The translations under genes were made by a program, and so were the position numbers. The notes beneath the pieces are model-generated. The model ran no database searches. It saw only the letters and a list, made by a program, of their open reading frames with translations, and had not been told where the DNA came from. From Diaphorobacter nitroreducens (lineage in GTDB: Bacteria > Pseudomonadota > Gammaproteobacteria > Burkholderiales > Burkholderiaceae_C), in the NCBI GenBank assembly GCA_003755025.1, contig RJVL01000009.1, positions 1 through 64,000 of the forward strand: a stretch of 64,000 nucleotides of DNA. The letters run 5' to 3'. This document shows, piece by piece, positions 16,807 to 26,258 of this stretch (the first letter of the stretch is position 1; each line of letters opens with the position of its first letter).

Positions 16807-18210
16807 TCACGCGCCTTCCAGCGCCTGGCCCATGGCGGCGATGCTGTCGTCCATGGGGGCGGCCTCGAACATGCTCTGCTGCAAAAAGGCTGTCATGCCC
16901 GGCTGCAGGCGGATCGCCTCGTCCAGCTGCGGGTCGGATCCGCTCATGTATGCGCCGACCTGGATCAAATCACGGCTCTTCTGATAGCGCGAGTACACCG
17001 CGCGGAAGCCGCGCGCCAACTCGAAGTGCGCGCGCGGCACGACGTTGTGCATCACGCGCGAGGCAGATTGCTCGATGTCGATGGCCGGGTAGTGCCCGCT
17101 TTCGGCCAGCGCGCGCGACAGCACGATGTGCCCGTCCAGGATCGCGCGGGCTGCGTCGGCGATCGGGTCCTGCTGGTCGTCGCCCTCGGACAGCACGGTG
17201 TAGAAGGCGGTAATGGAGCCCACGCCGTTCAGTCCGTTGCCGCTGCGCTCCACCAACGCCGGCAGCTTGGCGAAGCAGCTGGGCGGGTAGCCCTTGGTGG
17301 CCGGGGGCTCACCGATCGCCAGGGCGATCTCGCGCTGCGCCATGGCGTAGCGCGTGAGCGAGTCCATGAGCAGCAGCACATGCTGGCCCTTGTCGCGGAA
17401 GTGCTCGGCAATCGCCGTGGCATAGGCCGCGCCCTGCATGCGCAGGAGCGGCGGTGCATCGGCCGGTGCGGCCACCACCACGGCGCGGCCGCGGTCCTGC
17501 ACGCCCAGGATGTCTTCGACGAATTCCTTGACCTCGCGCCCGCGCTCACCGATCAGGCCGACCACGATCACGTCGGCCTGGGTGTAGCGGGCCATCATGC
17601 CCAGCAGGACGCTCTTGCCCACGCCCGAGCCGGCGAACAGGCCCAGCCGCTGGCCACGGCCCACGGTGAGCAGGGCATTGATGGCGCGCACGCCGGTGTC
17701 CAGCGGCTCGCGCACCGGGTCGCGCTCCATGGCATTGATGGGGCTGCGGTCCATGGGCTGGGCCGTCACCTGCGCCAGCGGTCCCGCATGGTCCAGGGGG
17801 TTGCCCTGCGAATCCACCACACGGCCCAGCAGGCCGTCACCCATCGGCAGAAGCAGTGCGCCCACGCCCGCGCCGGCTTCCTCCACCGGCGCCGCGCCCA
17901 ACTGCAACGCCGGCACGTAGGCGGGAGCCGGCATCACGCTGGCGCCGCTGGACAGGCCATGGATGTCCCCCGCGGGCATCAGGTAGGCCGTGTCGCCCGC
18001 GAACCCCACCACCTCGGCCAGCACTGGCTCCTGGCCGTTCATCTGCACCTGGCACTGCGACCCCACGGGCACGCGGATGCCGGTGGCTTCGAGTACCAGG
18101 CCGGTCAGGCGGGTGAGCGTGCCGCGCGTCTCCAGCGGCTGCTCCGGTGCCAGGCGCGCGCGCGCCTGTGCCATGAAATCATCCCAGGCGCGGGCCGGCT
18201 CAATCGCCAT
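16807..18210 (-). CDS. fliI: Flagellum-specific ATP synthase FliI
   Basis: ATPase of the flagellar type III export apparatus, a hexamer below the export gate. The 467-residue protein is F1-beta-like. Walker A is [15 protein letters not shown] (Lys199), with the Walker B region [17 protein letters not shown] and the family signature [16 protein letters not shown]. The ATG at 18210 overlaps fliH by 11 bp. The C-terminal domain is full length. Confidence 0.97.
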   Translation of the reverse strand: MAIEPARAWDDFMAQARARLAPEQPLETRGTLTRLTGLVLEATGIRVPVGSQCQVQMNGQEPVLAEVVGFAGDTAYLMPAGDIHGLSSGASVMPAPAYVPALQLGAAPVEEAGAGVGALLLPMGDGLLGRVVDSQGNPLDHAGPLAQVTAQPMDRSPINAMERDPVREPLDTGVRAINALLTVGRGQRLGLFAGSGVGKSVLLGMMARYTQADVIVVGLIGERGREVKEFVEDILGVQDRGRAVVVAAPADAPPLLRMQGAAYATAIAEHFRDKGQHVLLLMDSLTRYAMAQREIALAIGEPPATKGYPPSCFAKLPALVERSGNGLNGVGSITAFYTVLSEGDDQQDPIADAARAILDGHIVLSRALAESGHYPAIDIEQSASRVMHNVVPRAHFELARGFRAVYSRYQKSRDLIQVGAYMSGSDPQLDEAIRLQPGMTAFLQQSMFEAAPMDDSIAAMGQALEGA

Positions 18211-18934
18211 GGTCCACGTCCTTCCAGGCCGCGGTCAGACCCAGCGCGGCAATGGCGCGGCGCCAGCGCTTGTCCAGCGACCCGTCCACCACCATGCCGC
18301 CCGACTCCACCTGGCAGTCGCCAGGCTCCACGGCGGTGTCGGCCAGCCACTGGATGCGGCCGGCGGGAAACTCCTCGCGCAGTGGCTGCTCCAGCGCGGC
18401 CCAGTCGCCCGGGTTCAGGCGCACGGTGGCGGGCCGCGCCTCGCTGACCAGCATGCCCAGCGCCTCGCGCACCACGGGCAGCACCGCCTGGGAATTGCCC
18501 GCGACCTCCTGGCGCACCACCTGGCGCGCGATGTCGCAGGCCAGTTGCAATACCTCCTGCGCCATGCCCTGCTGCATGCCGGTGAAGCTTTCTTCCAGCG
18601 CCTGGGCGAGCCGGGCCAGCCGCTCGGCGCCTTCGCGCCCCTGGCCGGCCACGTAGTCGTCCATGCGCTGTTGCCACTGCAGCCGCGTCTGCTCCTGGCC
18701 TTCGGCCAGGCCCTGGGCATAGCCCTCTTCGCGCGCCTGCTGCACCAGGGCCTGGTGCTGCGCCTCGTCGATGCCAGGCTCCACGGGCGCCGCATCGGGC
18801 TCCAGCACCGGCGGCTCGGGCGCCAGCGGCTGGCTGCCCGGGGGAAACTCCACGTCACCGAACTCCCAACGGGTGACGTCGCCCACCTCTTCGCGCGGGA
18901 TGAAGCGGGTGTAATAACGCAGGGACCGGGTCAT
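18200..18934 (-). CDS. fliH: Flagellar assembly protein FliH
   Basis: Regulates the FliI ATPase and docks it to the C ring. The 244-residue protein has an N-terminal region with two Trp/Phe-containing motifs ([11 protein letters not shown]). A central charged helix has repeated Ala/Gly spacing ([14 protein letters not shown]), the usual FliH GxxxG-like helix. The C-terminal domain resembles F1-delta. It starts 9 bp after fliG. Confidence 0.94.
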   Translation of the reverse strand: MTRSLRYYTRFIPREEVGDVTRWEFGDVEFPPGSQPLAPEPPVLEPDAAPVEPGIDEAQHQALVQQAREEGYAQGLAEGQEQTRLQWQQRMDDYVAGQGREGAERLARLAQALEESFTGMQQGMAQEVLQLACDIARQVVRQEVAGNSQAVLPVVREALGMLVSEARPATVRLNPGDWAALEQPLREEFPAGRIQWLADTAVEPGDCQVESGGMVVDGSLDKRWRRAIAALGLTAAWKDVDHGD

Positions 18935-18943
18935 TGATCAGTC

Positions 18944-19939
18944 CTACACAAAGGCGTCGTCGCCGCCGCTGGCCAGCGCGATCTGGCCCTCGTCGGCCAG
19001 GCGCCGCACCGTCTTGAGGATTTCCTTTTGCTGCGCCTCCACCTCGGACAGGCGCATCGGGCCGCGCGACTCCAGGTCTTCGCGCAGCGCCTCTGCGGCG
19101 CGCGAGGACATGTTGGACAGAATCTTGTCGCGCACCTCGGGCTGCGCCCCCTTGAGCGCAACCACCAGGGTCTCGGAAGCCACTTCGCGCAGCACGGTCT
19201 GGATGGCGCGGTTGTCGAGCTTGACGATGTCGTCGAACACGAACATCTTGTCCATGATCTTCTGGGCCAGGTCCATGTCATAGCCGCGAATGGACTCCAG
19301 CACCGCCGCATCCATGCCCGAGCCCAGCAGGTTGATGATCTCGGCCGCCGCCTTGATGCCGCCCAGCGAACTCTTGCGCACCTTGTCGCCGCCGGCCAGC
19401 ACCTTGAACAGCACCTCGTTCAGGTCCTTCAAGGCCGTGGGCTGTATGCCCTCCAGCGTGGCGATGCGCAGCATCACTTCGCTGCGCTGTCGCTCGGTCA
19501 GGTGCATCAGGATGGCCGAGGACTGCTCCGCGTCCAGGTGCACCAGGATGGCCGCGACGATCTGCGGATGCTCGTTGCGCAGCAGCTCGGCCACCGACAG
19601 CGGGTCCATCCACTTCAGGCTTTCGATGCCCGACACGTCGCCGCCCTGCAGGATGCGGTCGATCAGCAACGCGGCCTTGTCGTCGCCCAGGGCGCGCTTG
19701 AGCACGGCACGCACGTAGTTGCTGGTGTCGGACACCAGCAGGCTTTGCGCGGCCGCATCGCTGGTGAAACGGTTGAGCACCTCGTCCACCTTCTCGCGGG
19801 AGACGGTGCGCATGCGCGCGATGGTCTCGCCCAGCTTCTGCACTTCCTTGGGCGACAGGTGCTTGAAGACCTCGGCGGCCTCTTCCTCGCCCAGGGACAT
19901 CAGCATGATGGCGGCGTCGTTCAGGCCTTGCTCGTCCAT
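18944..19939 (-). CDS. fliG: Flagellar motor switch protein FliG
   Basis: Torque-generating rotor protein that joins the MS ring (FliF) to FliM. The 331-residue protein has an N-terminal FliF-binding domain, a middle domain with the EHPQ motif (LLRNEHPQIVAAILVHL), and a C-terminal armadillo domain with the charged torque helix (DDIVKLDNRAIQTVLREV). The ATG at 19939 is supported by family length. It is second in the fliF operon. Confidence 0.97.
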   Translation of the reverse strand: MDEQGLNDAAIMLMSLGEEEAAEVFKHLSPKEVQKLGETIARMRTVSREKVDEVLNRFTSDAAAQSLLVSDTSNYVRAVLKRALGDDKAALLIDRILQGGDVSGIESLKWMDPLSVAELLRNEHPQIVAAILVHLDAEQSSAILMHLTERQRSEVMLRIATLEGIQPTALKDLNEVLFKVLAGGDKVRKSSLGGIKAAAEIINLLGSGMDAAVLESIRGYDMDLAQKIMDKMFVFDDIVKLDNRAIQTVLREVASETLVVALKGAQPEVRDKILSNMSSRAAEALREDLESRGPMRLSEVEAQQKEILKTVRRLADEGQIALASGGDDAFV

Positions 19940-19972
19940 GACAGTCTCGTGATTCGGTGCGGGCCGGCGGCG

Positions 19973-21667
19973 TCAGTCGCCATTGACCCAGGTTTTGAGG
20001 ATGCTGGCCACGGCGACGGGGTTGTCGCGGGCCAGTTGGCGCGCCTCTTCCAGGCGCAGTTGTTCCGCCGTGGGCTGCAGCTCTTCGGGTTGCGCAGGCG
20101 CCGGCAGGCCGGGGCGCTGCAATTCTTCGGAGGCGATGGCACTCAACTGCGCCCCCGCCGGCTGCTGCGCCGCCATCTGCACGGCGCGGGCGCGGGCCTT
20201 GAGCGCCGGGCGCAGCAGCCCCAGCAGCAGGATGGCCGCGGCCAGCGAGATGCCCAGCGGCCAGCCCAGCGTCTTGGCCAACTCGATCGTCTCGGGCTGC
20301 TTCCACAGCGGCAGTTCGCCCGGGGGGACCTCCTCCACCAGGAAGGGGGCATTCATGAGGTTGACGGAATCGCCGCGCTCCTTGTTGAAGCCGATCGTCT
20401 CGCGCACCAGCGCCGTCATCTGCTCCAGCTGTTCAGGCGTCAGCGCCTTGTTCACCGCGGGTTTGCCCGGCCCTTCGCTCACGGGCTGGTAATTCACCAC
20501 CACGGCCGCGTTCACACGCTTGATGGCGCCGGCGCCGCCGCGCGTCACCTGGGTGGTCTTGTCCACCTCATAGTTGGTGATGGACTCGCGCTTGGCCTGG
20601 CCCGCAGCGCCGCTGCCCGGCGCGCCACCGGCCGCCGTGGGCGCGGGGTTGGCGCCGTTGATGGGAGCCGCGGAGGCCTGCGGTGGCTGGTTGGTCACCG
20701 CGCCAGGCACGCCCGTGGGTGGCTGCGCGCCGGGCGTGCCGCCGCTTTCCACCACCTGCTGGCTGCGTACCGCGCTGGCATCGGGCGCCAGGTTGGGCTT
20801 GTGCTGCTCGACGGTGGACTCGGTCTGGTTGAAGTCCACTTCGGCGGTCACCTGCGCCTTCACGTTGTTCTTGCCCACGACGGGCTCCAGCAGGTCCAGG
20901 ATGCGGCGCGCGTACTGCTGCTCGATCTGCTGCACATAGGCCAGTTGCTGTGCGTCCACGCCGGCGCCGGCCATGTCGGGCGTCTGCGACAGCAGCTTGC
21001 CGGTATCGTCCAGCACGCTCACGGCTGAGGGAGCGAGTTCCGGCACGCTGGAGGCCACCAGGTGCACGATGCCTGCGAGCTGCGCGCGGTCCAGGAAGCG
21101 CCCGGGGTACAGGCTGAGCAACACTGAGGCCGAGGGCTTTTGCTGCTCGCGGAAGAAACCGTTTTGCTGTGGCAGCGCCAGGTGCACGCGTGCGCTCTGC
21201 ACCGAGGCCAGCGCCTGGATCGAGCGCGTGAGCTCCCCCTCCAGCCCGCGCTGGAAGTTCAGACGCTCCTGGAACTGGGTGACACCGAAGCGGTTGGTCT
21301 CCATCAGCTCGAACCCGGTCACCGATCCCTTGGGCAGGCCCTGGGTGGCCAAGCGCAGGCGCACGTCGTGCACGCGCTCGGCCGGCACGAGGATGGCACC
21401 GCCCCCTTCGGTGTACTTGTAAGGCACATTCATCTGCGACAGCTGCGCCACGATGGCGCCGCCGTCCTTGTCGTTCAGGCCGGAGAACAGCACCCGATAG
21501 TCGGGCTGGCGGCTGTAGAAGAACGCGGCCAGCAGCGCCGCGACCAGCAGCGCTGCCACCACCCCCAGGCGCAGGCGTGCGGGACGGTCGAGCGAGGCCA
21601 GCCGCTGCGGCCAGCCGGGGCTGGCAACGGGAGGCGGAGCGACGGGAACTTCGGCAACTGCAGACAT
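19973..21667 (-). CDS. fliF: Flagellar MS-ring protein FliF
   Basis: Forms the MS ring in the cytoplasmic membrane. The 564-residue protein has two transmembrane helices: about 30-50 (LRLGVVAALLVAALLAAFFY) and near 455-475 (GISLAAAILLLGLL). Periplasmic ring-building modules lie between them and a cytoplasmic FliG-binding tail follows. A Pro/Gly/Ala-rich loop at about 310-360 replaces part of the beta-collar. The ATG at 21667 is preferred; an in-frame GTG at 21679 is possible. Confidence 0.96.
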   Translation of the reverse strand: MSAVAEVPVAPPPVASPGWPQRLASLDRPARLRLGVVAALLVAALLAAFFYSRQPDYRVLFSGLNDKDGGAIVAQLSQMNVPYKYTEGGGAILVPAERVHDVRLRLATQGLPKGSVTGFELMETNRFGVTQFQERLNFQRGLEGELTRSIQALASVQSARVHLALPQQNGFFREQQKPSASVLLSLYPGRFLDRAQLAGIVHLVASSVPELAPSAVSVLDDTGKLLSQTPDMAGAGVDAQQLAYVQQIEQQYARRILDLLEPVVGKNNVKAQVTAEVDFNQTESTVEQHKPNLAPDASAVRSQQVVESGGTPGAQPPTGVPGAVTNQPPQASAAPINGANPAPTAAGGAPGSGAAGQAKRESITNYEVDKTTQVTRGGAGAIKRVNAAVVVNYQPVSEGPGKPAVNKALTPEQLEQMTALVRETIGFNKERGDSVNLMNAPFLVEEVPPGELPLWKQPETIELAKTLGWPLGISLAAAILLLGLLRPALKARARAVQMAAQQPAGAQLSAIASEELQRPGLPAPAQPEELQPTAEQLRLEEARQLARDNPVAVASILKTWVNGD

Positions 21668-21705
21668 CGGGTTTTCCACAAAAAGACGGGCGCCAGGCGA
21701 GGCTC

Positions 21706-21736
21706 TGGCGTGCGGCGATTATGGAATCCGCCCCGT
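21706..21736 (-). promoter_or_regulatory. Putative class II flagellar promoter of fliF
   Basis: This 31-bp stretch (minus strand) is identical at 28 of 31 positions to the stretch before flgB (39678-39708, plus strand). It contains a G-rich box ACGGGGCG and a -10-like CATAAT (21718-21723) followed by CGCCGCACGCC. No sigma-70 -35 hexamer is at the right distance, which suits an activator-dependent (FlhDC) promoter. A start near 21711 would leave a 44-nt leader. Confidence 0.6.
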
Positions 21737-21840
21737 CCGCCGTTCAGCCGATAAAGCGCGGCTTTGGCCATCATTTCCCGCCTCTGCGCGCCCCACAGCG
21801 CCCTACGATTGCGCCATTCCTGACATTTCCCGATCCCACC

Positions 21841-22152
21841 ATGGACCTGCGCATCAACAGCACCCAGTTTCCCCTCACCGGCACCCAGGTGGCGCGCCGC
21901 GTCACCGCGCCGCAGGAAGGCGTGCAGGAGGCCGGCTTTTCCTCGGCGTTCAAGAACGCGCTGCAGTCCGTGAGCGCCGCGCAGGACCAGGCCAGCGGTC
22001 TGCAGCGCGAAGTGCAACTGGAAAACCCCAACGTCAGCATCGAGGAAACCATGGTCGCCATGCAGAAGGCGCAGATCGGCTTCCAGGCCACGCTGCATGT
22101 GCGCAACCGCATGGTGCAGGCCTACACCGACATCATGAACATGCAGGTGTAA
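21841..22152 (+). CDS. fliE: Flagellar hook-basal body complex protein FliE
   Basis: Rod adaptor between the MS ring and the proximal rod. The 103-residue protein has the conserved C-terminal helix NVSIEETMVAMQKAQIGFQATLHVRNRMVQAYTDIMNMQV (quoted from its first residues; NPNVSIEETM...). The ATG at 21841 gives the normal length, although the frame is open further upstream. It is divergent from fliF and alone in its transcription unit, unlike the usual fliEFG order. Confidence 0.95.
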   Translation: MDLRINSTQFPLTGTQVARRVTAPQEGVQEAGFSSAFKNALQSVSAAQDQASGLQREVQLENPNVSIEETMVAMQKAQIGFQATLHVRNRMVQAYTDIMNMQV

Positions 22153-22186
22153 GGCGCGCGTCGACGCGACTTTCACTCATTATTTG

Positions 22187-22221
22187 ATAGCTGTTAGCGC
22201 TTACTGGATAAGCGCTAGAGG
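22187..22221 (+). repeat. Palindromic repeat copy B
   Basis: Dispersed-repeat head ATAGCTGT followed by a perfect 9-bp stem TAGCGCTTA (22195-22203), loop CTGGA, TAAGCGCTA (22209-22217), then GAGG. It is very similar to copy G at 46203. It lies 35 bp after fliE, directly before an independent terminator hairpin. Confidence 0.8.
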
Positions 22222-22235
22222 CACATTTCGTTTAT

Positions 22236-22270
22236 AAAAAAAGCCGGCCACCTTGCGGTGCCGGCTTTTT
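22236..22270. terminator. Bidirectional intrinsic terminator between fliE and fliT
   Basis: AAAAAGCCGGCCACC pairs with GGTGCCGGCTTTTT around a TTGC loop, with one bulged C. A T run follows on the plus strand and, because of the A run, also on the minus strand. It is well placed to end both fliE and the convergent fliS-fliT transcript. Confidence 0.88.
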
Positions 22271-22333
22271 GCGTTGCCCCTGGAGCCCCCGCCCGGCGCC
22301 ACCACGCCGCAGCCAGGGAAGGAAAGCACAACG

Positions 22334-22633
22334 TCAGTGCATCATCTGCGGCTGCCCGTCGAACAGGTGCTCGAACTGCGCCAGCCAGGGCTCGGCCAGG
22401 CAGCGGATCTGGGCATCGTTGCGCAGGATGCGCTGCATGATGCGGGCCTTCTCCTTGCGGTGCTCAGGCGCCAGTTCCTGCTGCTGCGACTGGTAGCGCA
22501 ACTGCTCGATGAGCACCGCGCAGGTGCCCTCGTAGCGCACCACGCCGTCCCAGTCCTTGAGCTTGGCCGCCTCCAGCATCTTGGCGCTGCTGTCCTCGAT
22601 GGCCTTGTAGTAGTCAATCAGCATGTCGGGCAT
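22334..22633 (-). CDS. fliT: Flagellar chaperone FliT
   Basis: Export chaperone for the cap protein FliD; in enteric bacteria it also antagonises FlhDC. The 99-residue protein is all helical, starting MPDMLIDYYKAIEDSSAKML. FliT proteins are poorly conserved, so the call rests on size, helical pattern and position 3 bp after fliS. It is the last gene of the fliS-fliT unit. Confidence 0.85.
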   Translation of the reverse strand: MPDMLIDYYKAIEDSSAKMLEAAKLKDWDGVVRYEGTCAVLIEQLRYQSQQQELAPEHRKEKARIMQRILRNDAQIRCLAEPWLAQFEHLFDGQPQMMH

Positions 22634-22636
22634 TCT

Positions 22637-23077
22637 TCAGGCCTCCGCCAGCGCGGGCTGCGCCACGTCGTTGGCCGCCTCGGTACTCTTCTTCATCTCT
22701 TTCCAGGCCAGCGCGATCGGCTCGATCAGGCGGGCCACCTCCTGCAGCTTTGCGTCGTCATTGCCGGCGTTCGCCTCAATGAGCCGGCGCAGCGCGTAGT
22801 CGTACACCGCCTCCAGGTTCGCCGCCACCTCGCCGCCCGACTCGCGGTCCAGCGCGGTCATCAGGCCCTCTTCCAGGATGCGCACGGCCTTGGAGATGCT
22901 GTTGCACTTGGTCAGCACGTCGCTGCGCGCCAGCGCGCCACGGGCGGTGGCCACGGCACTCAGCACGCCATCCAGCAGCAGGCTGACCAACTGGTGCTGG
23001 TCGATCGTGTGCATGCTGGTTTCGACATTGATCCGCTGGTAGGCGGACGCTGCGCGGGGGTTGAGGGCACTGAACAT
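22637..23077 (-). CDS. fliS: Flagellin export chaperone FliS
   Basis: Binds the C terminus of flagellin and prevents premature polymerisation. The 146-residue protein has the FliS landmarks SAYQRINVETSM, LVSLLLDGVLSAVATARGAL and SISKAVRILEEGLMTALDRE. The C-terminal 30 residues (KKSTEAANDVAQPALAEA) extend beyond the core. A strong sigma-28 promoter lies 33 bp upstream. Confidence 0.95.
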   Translation of the reverse strand: MFSALNPRAASAYQRINVETSMHTIDQHQLVSLLLDGVLSAVATARGALARSDVLTKCNSISKAVRILEEGLMTALDRESGGEVAANLEAVYDYALRRLIEANAGNDDAKLQEVARLIEPIALAWKEMKKSTEAANDVAQPALAEA

Positions 23078-23109
23078 GGCGGTAATCCTTGAGCTGGCTG
23101 CTATTCAAT

Positions 23110-23136
23110 TTATCGGCATCGCGCCGTCAAACTGAA
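23110..23136 (-). promoter_or_regulatory. Sigma-28 (FliA) promoter of fliS-fliT
   Basis: Minus strand: TTCAGTTT (23129-23136), 11-bp spacer, GCCGATAA (23110-23117). The -10 matches the FliA consensus GCCGATAA perfectly and the -35 matches TAAAGTTT at 6 of 8 positions. It sits in the 65-bp fliD-fliS gap, so fliST can be made as a late operon independent of fliD. Confidence 0.82.
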
Positions 23137-23142
23137 GCGCTT

Positions 23143-24591
23143 TCAGCCCGAGGACTTGTTCCAGGTGGTGACCTGCTGGGCGATGTAAGCGTTCAGCGCA
23201 TTGAGCGACGCCATCTTCGTGTCCAGCGCCGTGTAGCGTTGCGTCAGGCTCTTTTCCAGGCGGTCGGCGCGGTCGGTGATGCGCTCGATCTCCTTGGCGT
23301 TGAGTTTGAGTGCACTCTCGTACAGCTTGGTCTTGGAGGCAAAGAACCCGTCCGTGTCGAGCAGCTGGGACGTCATGGCCTTGAACTTGCCGGCAAAGCC
23401 GTCTTCCACGCGCCCGCCCTCGGGCCCGCGGAAGAATTCCTTCACGGCGTCGGGATCTTCCATCGCCTTGTTGAATTTCGTGGCGTTGAGCTCCAGAGAG
23501 CCGTCCGGCGAAACGTTGCCCAGCCCCAGCCCGCCCGCGGACACCACGCCGACGGCCGACAGGTTGCGCAACGCACCCGAGCTGTTGACGGACTGCAACG
23601 CCATGCGCAGCGTGTTCTGCAGGGCCAGCACGGTGGAGTCCCCCTGCAGCAGGCCGGCGGTCTGCGTCTCCTTGTCGTACTTGGTGCTTTCATTGAGCGC
23701 GCTGTTGACGGCGTTGTACGCGGCAACGAAGGCCTCGATGTTCTTCTTGACCGCCGAAGTGTCCTTCTCCACGGTCAACGTCACGGCCTCCGTGGTGACC
23801 TTGTTGGCCGTGAAGGTCACGCCCGCCACGGTGTCGGCGAACGCATTGGTCGCGGAACTGACGGCGATGCCGTTCACCGTGGCGTTGGCATTGCGTGCGT
23901 ATTCCGTGGTCATTCCGGTGGACAAGCGCGACAGGCCGGCGCCGTCGGCCAGGTTGCCGTCCGCGTCGGACACGCTCAGCTGGAACCCGGCCGCCTCGCC
24001 GGTGGTTTTGCTGCGCAGCAGCAGCCGTTCGCCCGACGCGTCGTTCAGCACCGTGGCGGTCACCCCGGCCTTGGACCCGTTGATCTTGCTGGCCACGTCG
24101 GCCAGCGTGTCGGTGGCGCTGATCTCGAGGTTGACCGCCTCGCCGCTACCCGCGGTGAATGCCTTGGGATCGCCCGCCCAGGTTCCCGTGGCCAGCGTCA
24201 GCGTGCCCGCACCCACCGGCTGCTTGGTGGGCTGCAACGCGGCCGACATGGACGACTGGGCCATCGCCAGGTTCTGCACCTGCACGGTGAAGGACGTGAC
24301 CGCTGCGCCGCCCACCGCGCTGACGGATACCGCGTCGGCATTGGAGGAAGTGGCCTTGACGCCATTCCACCCGGTCACGCTGGTGAGTTTGCTGGCCGCG
24401 TCCGCCAGCGTGGACACCAGCGACTTGAATTGGCCGAAGGTAGACACCTTGGCACTGGTGAGCGCCGCCTGCTGTTGCAGGCCGTTGGTCTTCGTGATGG
24501 GCAGCTTGACGGCATCTACCGACGCCTTGATCAGCCCGTTGACGTCCACATTGCCGCCCAGGCCGATACCGATAGAGGAAAAACTTGCCAT
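23143..24591 (-). CDS. fliD: Flagellar filament cap protein FliD
   Basis: Caps the growing filament and folds flagellin subunits; also called hook-associated protein 2. The 482-residue protein starts MASFSSIGIGLGGNVDVNGL. It has N- and C-terminal coiled-coil ends, conserved GEAVNLEISATDTLADVASKI-type segments in the middle and a typical C terminus (RYTALDTKMASLNALNAYIA). The ATG at 24591 has a GGAGATGG ribosome binding site; the longer frame was rejected. Confidence 0.95.
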   Translation of the reverse strand: MASFSSIGIGLGGNVDVNGLIKASVDAVKLPITKTNGLQQQAALTSAKVSTFGQFKSLVSTLADAASKLTSVTGWNGVKATSSNADAVSVSAVGGAAVTSFTVQVQNLAMAQSSMSAALQPTKQPVGAGTLTLATGTWAGDPKAFTAGSGEAVNLEISATDTLADVASKINGSKAGVTATVLNDASGERLLLRSKTTGEAAGFQLSVSDADGNLADGAGLSRLSTGMTTEYARNANATVNGIAVSSATNAFADTVAGVTFTANKVTTEAVTLTVEKDTSAVKKNIEAFVAAYNAVNSALNESTKYDKETQTAGLLQGDSTVLALQNTLRMALQSVNSSGALRNLSAVGVVSAGGLGLGNVSPDGSLELNATKFNKAMEDPDAVKEFFRGPEGGRVEDGFAGKFKAMTSQLLDTDGFFASKTKLYESALKLNAKEIERITDRADRLEKSLTQRYTALDTKMASLNALNAYIAQQVTTWNKSSG

Positions 24592-24740
24592 GACCATCTC
24601 CGTATGCATGCAAACCGGCATGCGTGCCGGTAACGCCAGAAATTATCAAGCCGAAGGGCCCTGTGCGTCTCGTTGAATAGGACGGAAGAATCCCGCCAAT
24701 CCCGCACGTCACGCTCGCCATGCCGCCCCACAAGCGGGAA

Positions 24741-24804
24741 AGCGCGGCCGTGAGAATCTCACTGCCGCGCTCGGGGAGAGATGCGGGAACGAATCCCGCG
24801 TCTC
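24741..24804. terminator. Two tandem hairpins between fliC and fliD
   Basis: First hairpin 24741-24771: AGCGCGGCCGTGAG, loop AAT, CTCACTGCCGCGCT, one mismatch; on the minus strand it is followed by TTTCCC. Second hairpin 24778-24804: GAGATGCGGGA, loop ACGAA, TCCCGCGTCTC, one G-T pair. They lie directly after the leftward flagellin stop and probably terminate its transcript or stabilise its mRNA end. Confidence 0.7.
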
Positions 24805-24821
24805 ACCTGAAGGCTGCCGTA

Positions 24822-26258
24822 TCAGCGCAGCAGGGCCAGCACGCCCTGGGGCAGCTGGTTGGCCTGGGCCACCATGGCGGTGCCGGCCTGCTGCAGGATC
24901 TGCGTGCGCGACAGGTTGGCCGTTTCAGCCGCGAAGTCAGCGTCCTGGATGCGGCCGCGCGAGGCGGACATATTTTCGGAAGAAGTCTGCAGGTTGTTCA
25001 CGGCGGTCTCGAAGCGGGACTGCAGGGCACCGAAGCTGGCGCGCTGGCCGTTCACGGCCGCCAGGGCGGAATCGATGATCTTCAGGGCCTTGGTGGACCC
25101 ATCGACCGTGGAAACGTCGATCTGGTTGACCGAGTTCAGCGTGGAGGCGCCTGCGGCTACATAGGCAGAAGTTCCCCCCAGCGAGAAGCCCTTGTCGGAG
25201 CTGAATTCCACGGTGCCCCGCGATACCGCGGTAGCGCCGGCTGCAGTGGCCTGTGCGCCGCTGAAAGTCAACGTACTGGCCGTTGCGTTCTGAGCAGCCA
25301 AGGAAACAGCGGCGGCTGTCGAGTTGTTGGTGATCTCGATATCCGCGCCTGCATCGTTCGTAAGGATGATGCCATCTCCAGCGCTATTGAGCTTGGCGGT
25401 GATACCCGTTTGGGACGACACATCATTGAATGCCTTCACACCCTCAGCCAAGTCTGTCGTCGTAGTGGCCGAGAAGGTGATGTTGGCAGCCGTAGTGGTG
25501 TTATCGCCTTTGATCGCCAGAGACACGGCGCCAGCAGTCGTCACCTTGAATTCCGACACATTGCGCGCCGATGCTGTAACACCAGTGGTTTCCGCCGCGC
25601 CATTGACTGCAGCAGCGATCTTGGCAGCCGTATCAGATGCGTCCACATTCAAGGTCTTGCTCTGCAGACCATTCACAATCACTGTTGCCGCAGCGCTGGC
25701 AGGCACAGCGGTACCGGCTGCCACACTCGCAGAAGCCTTGAGTTGCGCGCCATAGGTCGTCGTGCGGAAGTTGCCCGTCGTGGCGGTGATGGTCTGGTTG
25801 GCATTCGCGCCCACCTGGAAGGTGGCGGAGCCGAACGAGCCGTCCAGCAGCTTCTGGCCGTTGAACTCGGTGGTCACGGAGATGCGGTCCAGTTCGGACA
25901 GCAGCTGGCCCACTTCAGCCTGGATGGCCTTGCGGTCGGAGGCGCTGTTGGTGGCGTTGGCCGACTGCACGGACAGTTCGCGCACACGCTGCAGGATGTC
26001 GCCGGACGCCTTCAGTGCGCCTTCAGCCGTCTGGGCCAGCGAGATGCCGTCGTTGGCGTTGCGCACGGCCTGGTTCAGGCCGCGGATCTGGCTGGTGAAG
26101 CGCTCGGAGATGGCCAGGCCGGCGGCGTCATCCTTGGCGCTGTTGATGCGCAGGCCCGACGACAGGCGCTGGATGGAGGTGTTGAGGGAGGCCTGGCTCA
26201 TGCCCAGGTTGCGCTGGGCGGTCAACGAGGCGACGTTGGTATTGATGGTCGATGCCAT
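24822..26258 (-). CDS. fliC: Flagellin (leftward copy)
   Basis: Filament subunit of 478 residues. The N-terminal D0/D1 (1-175) and C-terminal D1/D0 (about 385-478) are highly conserved with the second flagellin at 26592; the middle (180-380) is Ala/Thr-rich and divergent. The N terminus contains the stretch [18 protein letters not shown] that corresponds to the plant flg22 epitope, and [13 protein letters not shown] in the TLR5-recognised helix. The ATG at 26258 has an AGGAG site. The central codons are less GC-rich than the ends. It is transcribed from a sigma-28 promoter at 26406-26432. Confidence 0.97.
   Translation of the reverse strand: MASTINTNVASLTAQRNLGMSQASLNTSIQRLSSGLRINSAKDDAAGLAISERFTSQIRGLNQAVRNANDGISLAQTAEGALKASGDILQRVRELSVQSANATNSASDRKAIQAEVGQLLSELDRISVTTEFNGQKLLDGSFGSATFQVGANANQTITATTGNFRTTTYGAQLKASASVAAGTAVPASAAATVIVNGLQSKTLNVDASDTAAKIAAAVNGAAETTGVTASARNVSEFKVTTAGAVSLAIKGDNTTTAANITFSATTTTDLAEGVKAFNDVSSQTGITAKLNSAGDGIILTNDAGADIEITNNSTAAAVSLAAQNATASTLTFSGAQATAAGATAVSRGTVEFSSDKGFSLGGTSAYVAAGASTLNSVNQIDVSTVDGSTKALKIIDSALAAVNGQRASFGALQSRFETAVNNLQTSSENMSASRGRIQDADFAAETANLSRTQILQQAGTAMVAQANQLPQGVLALLR

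Noticed and set aside
21747-21754. Perfect GCCGATAA on the plus strand upstream of fliE
   Set aside because: It is a perfect FliA -10 but the sequence 11 bp upstream is CCGCCCCG, with no resemblance to the -35. Kept only as a weak possibility.
23089-23142. Possible further repeat copy in the fliD-fliS gap (GGCTGCTATTC, GAAGCGCTTTC)
   Set aside because: The two halves are in the wrong arrangement and spacing for the repeat family; the gap is better explained by the sigma-28 promoter.
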